This document shows, one piece after another, positions 51,486 through 62,316 of a stretch of DNA of 64,000 nucleotides. The notes under the pieces were generated by a model. That model saw only the letters and a list, made by a program, of their open reading frames with translations. It was not told the origin of the DNA and made no database searches. Each line of letters opens with the position of its first letter. The stretch's first letter is position 1. This DNA comes from Spirosoma rhododendri (lineage in GTDB: Bacteria; Bacteroidota; Bacteroidia; Cytophagales; Spirosomataceae), in NCBI RefSeq assembly GCF_012849055.1, contig NZ_CP051677.1, positions 4,479,001 to 4,543,000 of the forward strand, read 5' to 3'. The translations under genes were made by a program, and so were the position numbers.

Positions 51486-52289
51486 ATGAAACCTATCCTT
51501 ATTCTAAGTCTGCTCATCAGCGTTTCCAGCTTGGCCCAAAAAACTGACTCGCTGCGGGCTACCCCGGCCCAGCCTGCCCGAACGGGCTACGTTATCAGTC
51601 AGCAGGAACGGCAGCAGATGGTCGACATGGCTTCGGCACCGGGGATGGGCGTGGGCAACGTCCGCACCTTCGACCAGCGCTACGAGGGGTTGCGCGGCAC
51701 TCCGTATATGTTTCCCTACTGGGCCAAAGGGTACGTCGTGCTGACCACCGGCCAGCGCTACGACAAAGCCCGGATCAAGTACGACGCCTACCACCAGGAA
51801 CTGCTCATTACCCAGCCCCCCATCCGGCCCGACTCCATTCTGATCGACCGCGAACGGGTCAGCTGGTTCGTGATTCAGACGCCCGACAGCAACGGGGCCA
51901 TTCTGTTTCGGCGCTTTCCCGACCTGCGCGCGGCCGACGCCAATCTGAAAAACAGCTACTACCGCGTGCTATCCGACGGGCCGCACACACTGCTGCAACG
52001 CATTTCCAAAACGTTCCGGCCCGCCAGCTATCAGGGAACGTACTCCCGCGATGTTCGCTACGACGCGTTCGACAACAAAACGGATTATTACATTCTGAGC
52101 CCCGACCAACGGCTCAGCAAGGTAAAGCTGACGACCAAAAGTCTGCTGGCAGCCCTGACCGAAGACCTGTCGACGCAGAAAGCTCCCCGCAACCTCGACG
52201 ACCTGCGCAAGCAGACCGTCGGCAACGAAGCCCAGGCGGCTCAGTTTGTCAAAGACTTCGACGGCGGCAGCGGCACACCGTCTAACTAA
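51486..52289 (+). CDS. Secreted protein of unknown function, paralog A
   Basis: 267 residues with a signal peptide (MKPILILSLLISVSSLA). It shares blocks with the next gene: 'QRYEGLRGTPYMFPYWAKGY', 'KYDAYHQELLITQ', 'FPDLRAADANLKNSYYRVL', 'LLQRISKTFRPASYQGTYS' and 'VRYDAFDNKTDYYILSPDQRL'. I do not recognise the family; it looks restricted to Cytophagales-like bacteria. The predicted form is a soluble beta-rich protein in the periplasm or on the surface. The two genes are 38 bases apart in tandem, so a duplication and probably a shared transcript. Function unknown. Confidence 0.75.
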   Translation: MKPILILSLLISVSSLAQKTDSLRATPAQPARTGYVISQQERQQMVDMASAPGMGVGNVRTFDQRYEGLRGTPYMFPYWAKGYVVLTTGQRYDKARIKYDAYHQELLITQPPIRPDSILIDRERVSWFVIQTPDSNGAILFRRFPDLRAADANLKNSYYRVLSDGPHTLLQRISKTFRPASYQGTYSRDVRYDAFDNKTDYYILSPDQRLSKVKLTTKSLLAALTEDLSTQKAPRNLDDLRKQTVGNEAQAAQFVKDFDGGSGTPSN

Positions 52290-52327
52290 TTTTCCGACAT
52301 TGGTGGTCTAACGACATTCTATTATCC

Positions 52328-53059
52328 ATGCACCGTTTTTCATTCCTGTGTACGCTTGCCACCCTGCTGCTGAGCGGTTCGTTGACCATGGCTCAATCCG
52401 CCGACCCCACGGCCAGTTTGCGGCTGAACAACCTGTCGAGCCCCGGCGGCAGTCCACTGATTTTTCGCATCGATAACCGCTATGAAGGGCAGCACGGCAC
52501 GCCCTACCTGCTCGACACCTGGACGACGGGGCAGATAGCCCTGACCGATGGGCGGCAGTACAAGGAAGTGCCGCTGAAGTTCGATGCCTATCGGCAGGAA
52601 GTGCTGATGCTGCGCCCAAAACAGAACAACGACTCGATTATTATCGATAAGAACACGGTAAACCGGTTTCTGATCGCCGGACCCGATGGGCAGTCGTATC
52701 TGTTCGGCCGCTACCCGTCGGTACAGACAACCGATAACCTGCTGAAGAACGGGTATTTCCTGATTCTGTACACGGGCAAAAACGCCCTGCTCAAACGGAT
52801 TGCCAAGACGTTCAAGCCTGCTGATTTCAAGGGGGGATATTCCGCCAACGTTCGCTACGACGCCTACAGCGACGCCAATTCGTACTACCTGCTCAAGCCC
52901 GACCAGACACTGACCAAGCTTAAGCTCTCGAAAAAAGCCCTGCTGGAAGCCATGAACGACCGCGCCGACATGCTTGGCCCCTACGCCGACAAGGAAAAGC
53001 TGGACCTAAAAACCGAGGACGGGGCCATTGCGCTGGTGAAACAGTACGATACACTGTAA
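52328..53059 (+). CDS. Secreted protein of unknown function, paralog B
   Basis: 243 residues with a signal peptide ending 'SGSLTMAQ'. It is homologous to the gene at 51486: 'NRYEGQHGTPYLLDTWTTGQ', 'KFDAYRQEVLML', 'YPSVQTTDNLLKNGYF', 'LLKRIAKTFKPADFKGGYS', 'VRYDAYSDANSYYLLKPDQTL'. Compared with paralog A it lacks the C-terminal extension after the 'LLKPDQ' block. It converges on the DUF5009 gene (10 bases between stops), so the two transcripts may interfere. No known domain. Confidence 0.75.
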   Translation: MHRFSFLCTLATLLLSGSLTMAQSADPTASLRLNNLSSPGGSPLIFRIDNRYEGQHGTPYLLDTWTTGQIALTDGRQYKEVPLKFDAYRQEVLMLRPKQNNDSIIIDKNTVNRFLIAGPDGQSYLFGRYPSVQTTDNLLKNGYFLILYTGKNALLKRIAKTFKPADFKGGYSANVRYDAYSDANSYYLLKPDQTLTKLKLSKKALLEAMNDRADMLGPYADKEKLDLKTEDGAIALVKQYDTL

Positions 53060-53069
53060 GTAGTCAGGT

Positions 53070-54284
53070 TCACAGTTTCAAACGAACCCCCAACCGGTTA
53101 ATCCGGCCGGTGCCCCAAACGCACAGCAGCGCAAACAGCAGCGATTTTAGCAGACCAACGCTACCCGCCAGCAGCGCAAGCGGTAGGTGTAAGTGGGCCA
53201 GCACGACGATTGCGTACGCAAAATAGGGCATCAGATAACACAGCAGCGTATCGGTTCCGGCGGGTTTGATCACCCGAAACCAGTGCCCGTTGCCACCCAC
53301 ATCGACGAGCCAGTGCAGGGCTGTGAACGCCAGCAGCGTGAAGGCACTGCACAGAAACAACCAGGCCGGTGTTGCGCCCAGCTTCGCCAACCCCCAGATC
53401 GGACGGGTGTAAATTGACAAACCAATTAAGACAAGGCTGGCGATCACGAAGCCGATGGTCATAAGCCGAGTCCGGCCCCGTTCGACGCAGTAGCGAAAAA
53501 CGCTGGCCGTCAGCGCGCCACCCAACGTTAGTCCGGCCAATGTGCCGCCACTAATGGCGTCGGGGATGAGCCGAACGACCGGCGGCAACAGATTCGCTTT
53601 GGCGATCATACTCAGCGCGCAGAAGCCGACCCAGATCAGCGCCAGCACCGCGATCCGGTTACGGGCGATCAGCGTTGCCAGCGCTCCGGCCAGATACGAC
53701 CAACCGATCAGCCCGAGAATACCCCACCAATGCGGCTGAAACCGGCCAAGCGGTTCGCCACCCCGGTACACGACCGCCAGGGTCAGCAACACCAGCCAAC
53801 CTACGATTTTCAAGCCGATCAGTAGCGGCCGGGCAACCGATTTTGGGTAGCTGTTCCAGATCAGGATAAAGGCCCCGCAGGCCAGTATGTTCCAGACGAC
53901 CCGCTTCATTCCCGTTGCCGCTTCGTTGATATACTCACCATTGACCAGCCACAACCCCATCACCAGCAGGGCAAGCGTTCGGCTCAGGATATGCATCGCA
54001 ATCTGCCCGTCGGAATCACCCTTGCTGCGCCGGTGCTGAATGGCAAACGGAGCCGACAAGCCCACGATGAACAGAAAAGCCGGGAATACCACGTCGGCCA
54101 GCCCGATACCGTCGACCCCGCCCGGCACGTGCTCCAGCCAGGCGGGAATGGCCGTCAGCGACCATAAATCATTGACGAAGATCATCAGCACCGTCGTCAG
54201 GGCGCGCAGCACGTCGATCGAGTCGACGCGGGTAAGCAGTCGATGCGTTGGGGCGGCAGTGTTGGGTACAGACGTTGAGAGCAT
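53070..54284 (-). CDS. DUF5009/heparan-alpha-glucosaminide N-acetyltransferase-like membrane protein
   Basis: 404 residues with about ten to twelve transmembrane helices. The N-terminal half has 'SIDVLRALTTVLMIFVNDLW' and 'LADVVFPAFLFIVGLSAPF', the conserved DUF5009/HGSNAT catalytic-region blocks. It is thought to transfer acetyl groups from cytoplasmic acetyl-CoA to a sugar amine on the other side of the membrane. It is the last of three minus-strand genes (ThuA, GH9, DUF5009) with short gaps, next to a SusCD locus, so acetylation or trimming of a glucosamine-containing glycan is plausible. The specific substrate is not known. Confidence 0.85.
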   Translation of the reverse strand: MLSTSVPNTAAPTHRLLTRVDSIDVLRALTTVLMIFVNDLWSLTAIPAWLEHVPGGVDGIGLADVVFPAFLFIVGLSAPFAIQHRRSKGDSDGQIAMHILSRTLALLVMGLWLVNGEYINEAATGMKRVVWNILACGAFILIWNSYPKSVARPLLIGLKIVGWLVLLTLAVVYRGGEPLGRFQPHWWGILGLIGWSYLAGALATLIARNRIAVLALIWVGFCALSMIAKANLLPPVVRLIPDAISGGTLAGLTLGGALTASVFRYCVERGRTRLMTIGFVIASLVLIGLSIYTRPIWGLAKLGATPAWLFLCSAFTLLAFTALHWLVDVGGNGHWFRVIKPAGTDTLLCYLMPYFAYAIVVLAHLHLPLALLAGSVGLLKSLLFALLCVWGTGRINRLGVRLKL

Positions 54285-54302
54285 AGTCGTAGCGTTGAGT
54301 TG

Positions 54303-56168
54303 TCAGGGCGTGTTGACGGAGATAGCCAGCAGGTACCAGGCCGCGTGGGGCAACCATTGTTCGGCCCAGCGCCAGTCGTAGTCTTTGCCAGTCTGTTTGT
54401 AGGACAGGTTGAAATCGATGCCGTGCTCATCATTCAGCCCCGACGTAATGCCGTTGACGATACCACCGGGGGAGTTGGTGTACTCGAAGGTTCCGAAAAA
54501 ACCGTAGGCCGGGTTGTTATACCCTACCCCCTGCAACATGCAGGCGTCGAACGGGTTCAGGCCCAGAATCCAGTTGAGCTGATCGAGCGCGAACTGCTGC
54601 AACCGGTTCTGAAACGACTTATCATCGGCGAACAATGGAATCGCCAGCCGGGCGGCCGTCGCCATCGACCCCAGCCGCGCGTTTTCTCCCTGCCACCAGG
54701 GCGATGCTTCGCTGCCATGCGGAAAGAAAAACGCGCTTTTCCGGACGCCCAGCGTATCCTGCACCAGTTGCCGACTGTAGCCGAACGGATTCGTTACCTC
54801 GTGCGTAATCCACAGTTCGTGATCGAGTGACCGACGCGCTGCTGCTTTGATAAGCGACTGCGTTTCGGCCGGTGCCAATGCATAGTAATCCAGCAAACAA
54901 GCCAGCGGCAAACCCGCGTCAGACGGGTGAAAAAACGGCCGGTCCTGCGCGTCGACCCGCCAGTAATCGCGGTACTGCTTCCAGTTGGCCAGCCGATTGA
55001 TTAGTTGCCGGGCCCGCCTGTCGGCCACTTGCCGATACCGCTCCTGCTGCGTAGTCCGGTACAGTTCGGTGGCCGCGCTGAGGGCACAGTAGTCATCGAG
55101 CATGTTTTCGCGGCCGTCGTTGGTCATACTGGCATTATCCTTTTCCAGAAAGTCGAACGCGCGTTCGGCGGCAGCGAGGTAGGCTTTCCGGTCGTAATCG
55201 CCCGCGACACTGTCCGGGTATGCAGCGGCCATCGCCAATCCGGCAATGGCCAGCCCGCCCCCCGACCGGTAGCTGACCTGATAGCTGCGCCAATTGTCGT
55301 TGCTGATCCGGTCGTGGAACGACTGCTCTTTCGACTGCTTGATACGGTAGCTCTGCTGTTCGGGCTGAATGAGCCGGTCTTTTGCCAGCTTGCCCGGCCC
55401 CGGCGCCCCCACCGACCGGTAGAACGACCCGCCGGGAGCCTGTACCCGCACCAGATAATCGGCCCCGTACATGGCTTCGTCAAGCACCCGACGCAGGTAC
55501 TGTCGGAAATCGGTACCGGGTCGTTTCAGCAGTTGGCCGTGCGTTTTGAACAAACTCCATACCGTCAGGCTGATCTGCTGCGGGTTGAAGTACGACGAAA
55601 ACGACAGGTGCGACAGGTGTTTACCGTAATCGCCCGACGCGTCGTACCAGCCGCCGTGCGCGTCGACGGTGGTGGCTGTCGGCCCCGTGGTAAGCGGCAG
55701 GTGATGATCCGCTTTGTTGAGCAGGCCCGAACTGCGCTGCCCCTTGAAGTAGTAGATCAGGTCGGAGAGCGTATGCTGTTCCAGCACGTTACGCCCAACC
55801 TGAAACGGGTGCGACACGACCGAATTGTTCTTCGTAGCTACCCGCAACTGGTACGTCCCTTCGGTCGTGAACGGCGAAAAATCAAGCGTCCAGAACACCC
55901 CCATTTTCCACCGATCGACCGGACCGCTGTAGGTCGGCGCTCCCGTGTACACCACCGCACCAGTCTTACTATCGACCAGTTGAAACGCAGTAACAGGCAC
56001 TTGCTTATCGGCCATGACAACCGCCTGCTTGGGTCGGTTCTGTTCGTAACCAACCTGATTGGTCAGTATGCGCACGGACTGCGCCCAGCCGGTTGGCAAC
56101 CCACTGATGGCAAGAACGGCGCTAAGCAGGAAACGAGAAATTAGGGGACTCGCTCGGGTAATTTTCAT
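54303..56168 (-). CDS. GH9-family glycoside hydrolase with N-terminal Ig-like domain
   Basis: 621 residues from the ATG at 56168 (two bases after the ThuA stop); the frame is open to 56198 but that part is not signal-like. Signal peptide to about 30; N-terminal CelD-type Ig domain (about 31-125, 'LTNQVGYEQNRPKQAVV'); a catalytic (alpha/alpha)6 barrel with the nucleophile-base region 'AHGGWYDASGDYGKH' (Asp176, Asp180) and the acid Glu603 in 'WRWAEQWLPH'. GH9 enzymes are mostly endoglucanases, but Bacteroidota members also act on glucosamine-containing polymers. The link to ThuA and DUF5009 would fit the latter. Confidence 0.92.
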   Translation of the reverse strand: MKITRASPLISRFLLSAVLAISGLPTGWAQSVRILTNQVGYEQNRPKQAVVMADKQVPVTAFQLVDSKTGAVVYTGAPTYSGPVDRWKMGVFWTLDFSPFTTEGTYQLRVATKNNSVVSHPFQVGRNVLEQHTLSDLIYYFKGQRSSGLLNKADHHLPLTTGPTATTVDAHGGWYDASGDYGKHLSHLSFSSYFNPQQISLTVWSLFKTHGQLLKRPGTDFRQYLRRVLDEAMYGADYLVRVQAPGGSFYRSVGAPGPGKLAKDRLIQPEQQSYRIKQSKEQSFHDRISNDNWRSYQVSYRSGGGLAIAGLAMAAAYPDSVAGDYDRKAYLAAAERAFDFLEKDNASMTNDGRENMLDDYCALSAATELYRTTQQERYRQVADRRARQLINRLANWKQYRDYWRVDAQDRPFFHPSDAGLPLACLLDYYALAPAETQSLIKAAARRSLDHELWITHEVTNPFGYSRQLVQDTLGVRKSAFFFPHGSEASPWWQGENARLGSMATAARLAIPLFADDKSFQNRLQQFALDQLNWILGLNPFDACMLQGVGYNNPAYGFFGTFEYTNSPGGIVNGITSGLNDEHGIDFNLSYKQTGKDYDWRWAEQWLPHAAWYLLAISVNTP

Positions 56169-56170
56169 CA

Positions 56171-56962
56171 CTAATTCGACGGTGTTTGGGCCGCCCACCG
56201 GATGGCGTTGCGCACCATGGTGGTGTAGGCTGTGTTCTGAAACAAGGCGGGGTGGTGCCCCATGAAGAAATAGACGTTGCGCGCTTTGACCCGTTCGTTC
56301 GACCAGATTACCGGATGATCGCCCATCTTTTTCGGCGAATTGGGCTGGTATGTTGATTCATCGACAGCAGCCAGTACGTCGACGTTTGGGCGCGGGCTTT
56401 TGTCGTAGGTGTACCATTCCTCCCGCTCAATCGTGAACGAAGCTGGTACGTCCTGCATCATTGGATGCTGCCGGTTCTCGACCCGCACCGTAGCCGTGAC
56501 GAAGCTCGCAATATAATCTTTGTAGCGGATGCCGCCCATAAACTGCGAGAACCACGGCCACAGGGCATAGCCGTCGAACTCGCCCAGCAGACTGGCGTGG
56601 TGAAAGCCGATCCAACCACCCCGCCCCTGCTCTATGTACTCGACGAAAGCCGCTTTGGCCCGGTCTGTCCACCGGTAAGGCGGATAGTCCAGCTGGATGA
56701 ATAGCTGGTACTGTCGCAAAAATTGGCGGTCAATGGAATCGGTCGTTGTGATGTAATCGACGGAGAAGGACTGGTCCCGGCCGAGCGTCGACAGCCACGC
56801 TTTAGCCGCCAGCACAAACGGTTTGTGAACGCTCTCCGCTTCTGCGATGGCCAGCACCCGAACAGTTGGCTTTACCTGCGCCAGCGCACCAGTAGCCATC
56901 AGCAGCCAGGCAGTCACGATTACAGGCAGCAAACGGCCTGCTCGTCTGTTCGTTCGCTTCAT
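56171..56962 (-). CDS. Secreted ThuA-domain protein
   Basis: 263 residues with a signal peptide ending 'TGALAQ'. ThuA (trehalose-utilisation, GATase1-like) domain features are visible: 'RVLAIAEAESVHKPFVLAAK', 'GGWIGFHHASLLG', 'FTIEREEWYTYDKSPRP', 'PVIWSNERVKARNVYFFMGHH'. Such proteins are widespread next to Bacteroidota glycan genes, with no proven activity that I know of. It is the first gene of the three-gene minus-strand unit, and shares the 406-base intergenic region with the divergent SusC gene. Confidence 0.88.
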   Translation of the reverse strand: MKRTNRRAGRLLPVIVTAWLLMATGALAQVKPTVRVLAIAEAESVHKPFVLAAKAWLSTLGRDQSFSVDYITTTDSIDRQFLRQYQLFIQLDYPPYRWTDRAKAAFVEYIEQGRGGWIGFHHASLLGEFDGYALWPWFSQFMGGIRYKDYIASFVTATVRVENRQHPMMQDVPASFTIEREEWYTYDKSPRPNVDVLAAVDESTYQPNSPKKMGDHPVIWSNERVKARNVYFFMGHHPALFQNTAYTTMVRNAIRWAAQTPSN

Positions 56963-57368
56963 CGATATGTTGAGTCTACGTCGGTTAAAAGCAGCATTTC
57001 TGCTCTAACCTACTAGATCAGGGCTATGCAACAGGCTTCACCCCACGAAAAAAGCTGTTGGGTAGGTAGTATCGTGATACCCGGTGAATGTACAAAATTG
57101 CCCATCCGTCCCGGAATTACTTAGCTATTTACAGCAGAAGGACCTTGTATAGTACTTAATAATTATGCTCAAATCTGTTAATAACATAATATCTACATTC
57201 AAACTATACTATCGATTTTTTCGATCTACGTAGAATATTATGCCCCCAAAAGTATCATTTAACGAATTTTCTATTAGTAGTTTTTAAGACGTTTTTAATA
57301 GTCTTTAAATTTTTTACATAATTTTAACCTCAGCCAATTTTTACCCAACAGTTCAACAGAATGTCCGT
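56963..57368. other. A/T-rich regulatory stretch between divergent ThuA and SusC genes
   Basis: 406 bases without a gene. The part at about 57120-57360 is very A/T-rich (for example TTTTTAAGACGTTTTTAATAG near 57280-57300), typical of the promoter and leader of SusC-type genes. I could not settle a single -7/-33 pair. A small CATTGGG-free hairpin is not obvious; no attachment site seen. Confidence 0.45.
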
Positions 57369-60300
57369 ATGACAAAACATTTATTCGCGTGCTTACTAGG
57401 AATCTGGCTCGCAGGCTCAGCAGCCTACGGCCAGTCCCGGCGAATCACCGGGAAGGTTACCTCTGGAGAGGACGGCACCGACATTCCCGGCGCGTCGGTC
57501 GTCATTAAAGGAACAACAACCGGTGCTACTACCGACGCCGACGGGATGTACTCCATCAACGTACCCACTGAAAACGCCACGCTCGTATTCAGCTTTGTGG
57601 GTATGGTGTCCCGCGAAGTGCAGATCGGCAACCGGTCGGTACTCGACGTCGTGCTATCGTCGGACAACAAGCAGCTTCAGGAGGTAGTCATTACTGCTCA
57701 GGGTATCGCCCGCGAGAAGAAGGCACTCGGCTACGCCGTTACTGCCCTCGACAAGAAGCTGATCGAAGACCGCCCACAGGCCGATGTTGGCCGGATTTTG
57801 CAGGGCAAGATTCCGGGCGTTAACATCACGGCGACATCGGGCGTATCGGGAACGGGTACTAACATCACCATTCGCGGCTATTCGTCCATCACCGGTTCGA
57901 CGCAGCCCCTGTTTGTGGTCGACGGCGTACCGTTCAACTCGAACACCAACTCGCGTGACGGCTTTACGCAGGGTGGGCAGTCGGCATCGAGCCGCTTCCT
58001 GGACCTGGATCCCAACAACATCGAAAACGTTACCGTACTGAAAGGACTGGCCGCTACCGTAACCTACGGCGATCAGGGCCGTAACGGCGTTATTCTGGTC
58101 ACGACCAAAAACGGTACCCGCTCGGCCCGGCCGACGGAAGTATCCGTTACCCAGTCTTACTTCACCAACACAGCGCACCTGCCCACCTACCAGAACGATT
58201 ACGTGGGTGGTTTCCAGCAGAACCTGGGCTACTTCTTCAGCAACTTCGGCCCTACCCTGCCGGAAGCGTATGCTTACCCCTCGCAGAATACCAACACGGC
58301 CCTGACCAACCACCCCTACGCCTTTTTCAGTCTGGCGTCGCTGCGGGAGGCAATGGCTCCATACGTCTCGTCGCTGGGTAAGTATCAGATGCAGATTTAC
58401 CCCAACAACGTAAAGGATTTCTTCCGTACGGGTCAGGTAGCGACCACCTCGCTCAACCTGTCGGGTGGTGGCGAAAAGGTAAGCTACAACATCTCAGCGG
58501 GCTACCACAATGAGCAGGGCTACATCCCCAACAACGGCCTGCGCAAGCTAAACCTGGGCCTGGGTATCAACGCGCAGCTGAGCAAGAAAGTGAGCATCGT
58601 TACCTCGCTTAACTTCGCGAACACCGATCAGTTTTCGCCCCCGCTCAACGCCGGACAAGGCAACAACACGCTGGGTGGTTTCCCGTCGGTACTCGCCAAC
58701 GTAATGTATACCCCCCGGCAGGTCGATCTGATGGGCTGGCCTTACGAAAACCCCATCACGGGCGGGTCGGTCTATTTCCGCAGCGGCAACGACATCCCGA
58801 ACCCACGCTGGATTCTGGACAACTACAAGACGACGGGCGTTGTCAACCGTCTGTTTGCCTCGACATCGCTCACCTACGACATCGCCAAAGACCTGACGTT
58901 CCTGTACAAAGTCGGGCTGGACACGTACACGGAGAATCAGCAGTACATGTTCAATAAGGGCGGGGCTGACCTGGTCAACGGGTTTTATAACACCTTCGAC
59001 GTTCGGAACACCATCTGGGACAACAGCGCGATTCTGTCGTACACCAAACCCGTCAGCGACAAGTTTACGCTCTCGGCCCGGCTGGGTGCCAACATGCGGA
59101 ACGACCGCTACAACTCGACCTCGGTTACCAGTCAGAATCAGCTGGCCCGCAATCTGTTCCGGCACAACAATTTTATCGACAACGTAGCGTCAAACTACGC
59201 CAACGAGCAAACCCGGATCGGTATTTTCGGCGAAGTAACGGCTGATTTCAACAACTACCTGTTCCTGAACCTGGCCGGTCGTAACGACTGGACCTCGACG
59301 GTGGAAGTAGCCAACCGGGAGATTTTCTACCCCTCGGCCAGTCTGTCGTTCGTGCCTACCACGGCCTTCACGGGCTTGCAGGGGGGCGGTGTTCTGAACT
59401 TCCTCAAACTGCGCGCAGGCGTGGGTACGTCGGCGGGTTTCCCCTTCCCCTACAGCACCCGCAACGTGCTGAATCAGAGCGCCCGGGCGTGGCTGACATC
59501 AGCCGGCACGACGGTGCAGACGCACTCGGTCGACAACACATTGGGTAACCCCAACCTGATGCCGGAGCTGCATACCGAATACGAAGCGGGCGTGGAAGGT
59601 AAGATGTTCAACAACGTTCTGAACTTCGACCTGACGGTTTATCAGCGCAACACCAGCAACCTGATCACGTACAGCCCACTCGACGCATCGACGGGCTACA
59701 CCAACACGACGATCAACATCGGTAAGATTCGCAACGAAGGTATCGAGCTGAACCTGAGCGGGACGTTCTTCAAGACGGCGTCATTTGCCTGGACACCAAC
59801 GCTGGTTTTCTCGCGCAACCGCCCTAAAGTTCTCGATCTGGGTGGCACCTTGCAGGAAGTACAGGTGGCTGGTTTCGGCAGTTCGCTGGGTAACTACGCC
59901 GTGGTAGGTCAGCCCTTCAATGTGATCAAAGGTACGGGCTTCCGGCGCAACGAACAGGGCCAATACCTGATCGACGGTGGTGGCTACCTGTTGACGACGA
60001 CCTCGCCGGTTGTACTAGGCGATCCGAACCCGGCCTTCACGTCCAGCCTGATCAACAACTTCACTTACAAAGATCTGTCGCTGGAAGTGATGGTGGCCTA
60101 CCGTCACGGCGGTGCCATGTACTCGACAACGGCGGGTGCCCTGCTGGGTCGCGGTCTGACGATCGACAACGCGCTGGGGGTGGTATCGACCGGGCGCAGT
60201 CGATGATTATTCCCGGTGTTAAGCTGGCCGACGGCACACCGAACACGACGCAGATCACGGCTTCGGACTTCTACTTCAACAACTACTACTTCTTCGGCGA

Positions 60301-60574
60301 CGAAGGCCGTATCTACGACGGGTCGACGATCCGGTTGCAGGAAGTATCGCTGTCGTACCGGTTGCCCAAGCGGCTGCTGAACAAAGTCGGTATCAAGAGC
60401 GCGTCGTTCGCGCTGACGGGTAACAACCTCTGGTACCGGGCACTCTACTTCCCGAAGGGTCTCAACTTCGACACCGACAACCTCGGCCTGGGCGTCGGCA
60501 ACGGACTTGGTTTCGAGTTCCTGACGGGCCCCAGCTCCCGGCGGCTGGGCGGTACGCTGCGCCTGACGTTCTAA
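57369..60574 (+). pseudogene. SusC/RagA TonB-linked outer-membrane receptor, -1 frameshift near 60192
   Basis: The frame from 57369 codes for a signal peptide, a CarboxypepD_reg domain (about 25-105, 'ITGKVTSGEDGTDIPGASVV'), a plug ('PLFVVDGVPFNSNTNS', 'VTVLKGLAATVTYGDQGRNG') and most of the barrel. It breaks at TGA in 60204-60206 after 'DNALGVVSTGRSR'. The barrel continues in the next frame from 'QSMIIPGVKLADGTPNTTQI' to 60574 ('RRLGGTLRLTF', the C-terminal Phe). One base lost in the CGGGCG run at about 60191-60196 explains it; restored, the protein has 1068 residues. It would import a glycan with the SusD lipoprotein. As given, the receptor lacks its last strands and should not fold. Confidence 0.88.
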
Positions 60575-60640
60575 ATCGATTCGATTCCGAAGCGTAGCGA
60601 GCCTGTTACGCTTTGGGTCTACCTTAACAAGTCTTATCAA

Positions 60641-62289
60641 ATGCTAAAACGATATATAGGAGTCTCGTTACTGGCAGCTAGTCTGCTGGGGGTGGGTGCC
60701 TGCAAGCTCGATTTGCTCGACAATCCCAACGCTGTAACGACCAACAATACCGATATCAACTACCTACTCAACTCGATTGAGCTGACCTACCGGGATCACT
60801 TCGCCGGGGTGGGCGATTCGGGCATGCGCCTGACGCGGATGCTCAATCAGGGATCGGCGATCTACGACAATGCCGTGTCGCCGGGCAACTACGACGGCGT
60901 CTGGACAACGGCCTACGCGGGTCTGCTCACCGACGTCAAAACGCTTATCCCCATCGCGGAATCGCGGCAGCTGCTCGTTCATGCGGGTATCGCCCGGACG
61001 CTACGGGCGTCGACACTGGTGAACCTGGTCGATGCGTTCGGTGACGTGCCATACACGGAGGCTATCGACCCGACCAATTTCAACCCCAAAACCGACGGGG
61101 CGCATCGATTTACACGGCAGCGCTGGCCGAACTCGACAAAGCCATCGAGAATTTTTCGGCTACGTCGAGCACGGGTGCTTCCGGCGATCTGATCTTCGCT
61201 GGCTCAACCGATAGCTGGATTCGTACGGCCAACACGCTCAAGCTGAAGATTTACCTGAACCGCCGTCTGATCGACAAGTCAGGCTCGACCTCGGCGATTA
61301 ACACGCTGATCGCGGGTAACAAGCTGATCTCGACCAACGCGCAGAACTTCGTCTTCAAGTTCGGCTCGAACCTGACCAACCCCGACACACGGCACCCACG
61401 GTACGCCGGGCAGTATGGACCATCGGGCGGTGGCGACTACCAGTCGAACTCATACATGGGCACGATGTACTCGTCGAAGGGCTTCCCTGATCCCCGGATG
61501 CGGTTCTACTTCTACCGACAGACGGTACGCAACCCGACGGACGTCAACGTGCTGCGGTGTATCACCAACAATAAGCCATCGCATTACACCGATGCCGACG
61601 TATTCTGCCTGCCAACTAGTGTAGGGTACTGGGGTCGCGATCACCTGAGCAACGAGGGTATTCCACCAGATGGTCTGCTGCGTACGGCCTGGGGTGTGTA
61701 TCCGGCTGGCGGTCTGTACGACAACAACGCCGGGGTACCCGTATCGCTGGGTGCCGGTGCCGGTGGCGCGGGGATTCACCCGATGATGATGCGCTCGTTC
61801 GTTGATTTCATGCTTGCAGAATCAGCCCTGACACTCGGCACGACGGGTTCGGCCCGTGACCTGCTGAAATCAGGTATCGAGAAGTCGATGGCCGACGTAC
61901 GTACGATGGTACTCGGCACGACGGAAAGCGGCAAAATCAGTGCGTACGAATCAGACAACAAAATCGTATGGTCGGATGAAGTAACGAAGTACGTCAACGC
62001 CGTGCTGGCCCGTTACGACGCAGCCACCACCGACGATGCCCGGCTCAACGTAATCGGCACCGAGTACTGGCTGGCGCTCTACGGCAACGGTATCGAGTCG
62101 TACAACCTGTACCGCCGGACGGGCAAGCCCGCTAATCAGCAGCCCGCCCTCGATCCGAACCCCGGCAGCTTTGCCCGTTCGTACTACTACCCGGCTTCGT
62201 ACATCACCCGTAACGCCAACGCCAAGCAGAAAGCCGCCGTTACCGTGCCGGTGTTCTGGGACAACAACCCGACCAGTCTGTTCCGCTAG
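60641..62289 (+). pseudogene. SusD/RagB-like nutrient-binding lipoprotein, -1 frameshift near 61097
   Basis: The frame from 60641 codes for a lipoprotein signal ('LLGVGAC', Cys at about 21) and the SusD-like N-terminal TPR part ('AIYDNAVSPGNYDGVWTTAY', 'VNLVDAFGDVPYTEA'). It leaves the family frame after 'NFNPKTDG' and would stop at 61192. Adding one G to the GGGG at 61097-61100 gives 'DGGASIYTAALAELDKAIEN' and runs on to 62289, for a 549-residue protein of the SusD-like_2 type with '...GDYQSNSYMGTMYSSKGFPD' in the C-terminal half. It follows SusC by 66 bases and precedes a small lipoprotein. Both frameshifts in the pair are single-G losses in G runs. Confidence 0.87.
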
Positions 62290-62316
62290 GCCACTCTAAC
62301 TGATTCGCATCTGTTC

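Noticed and set aside
60190..60206. Programmed frameshifting as the reason for the susC break
   Set aside because: No slippery heptamer and no downstream pseudoknot-like structure in the right place; SusC genes are normally one frame, so an indel is simpler.
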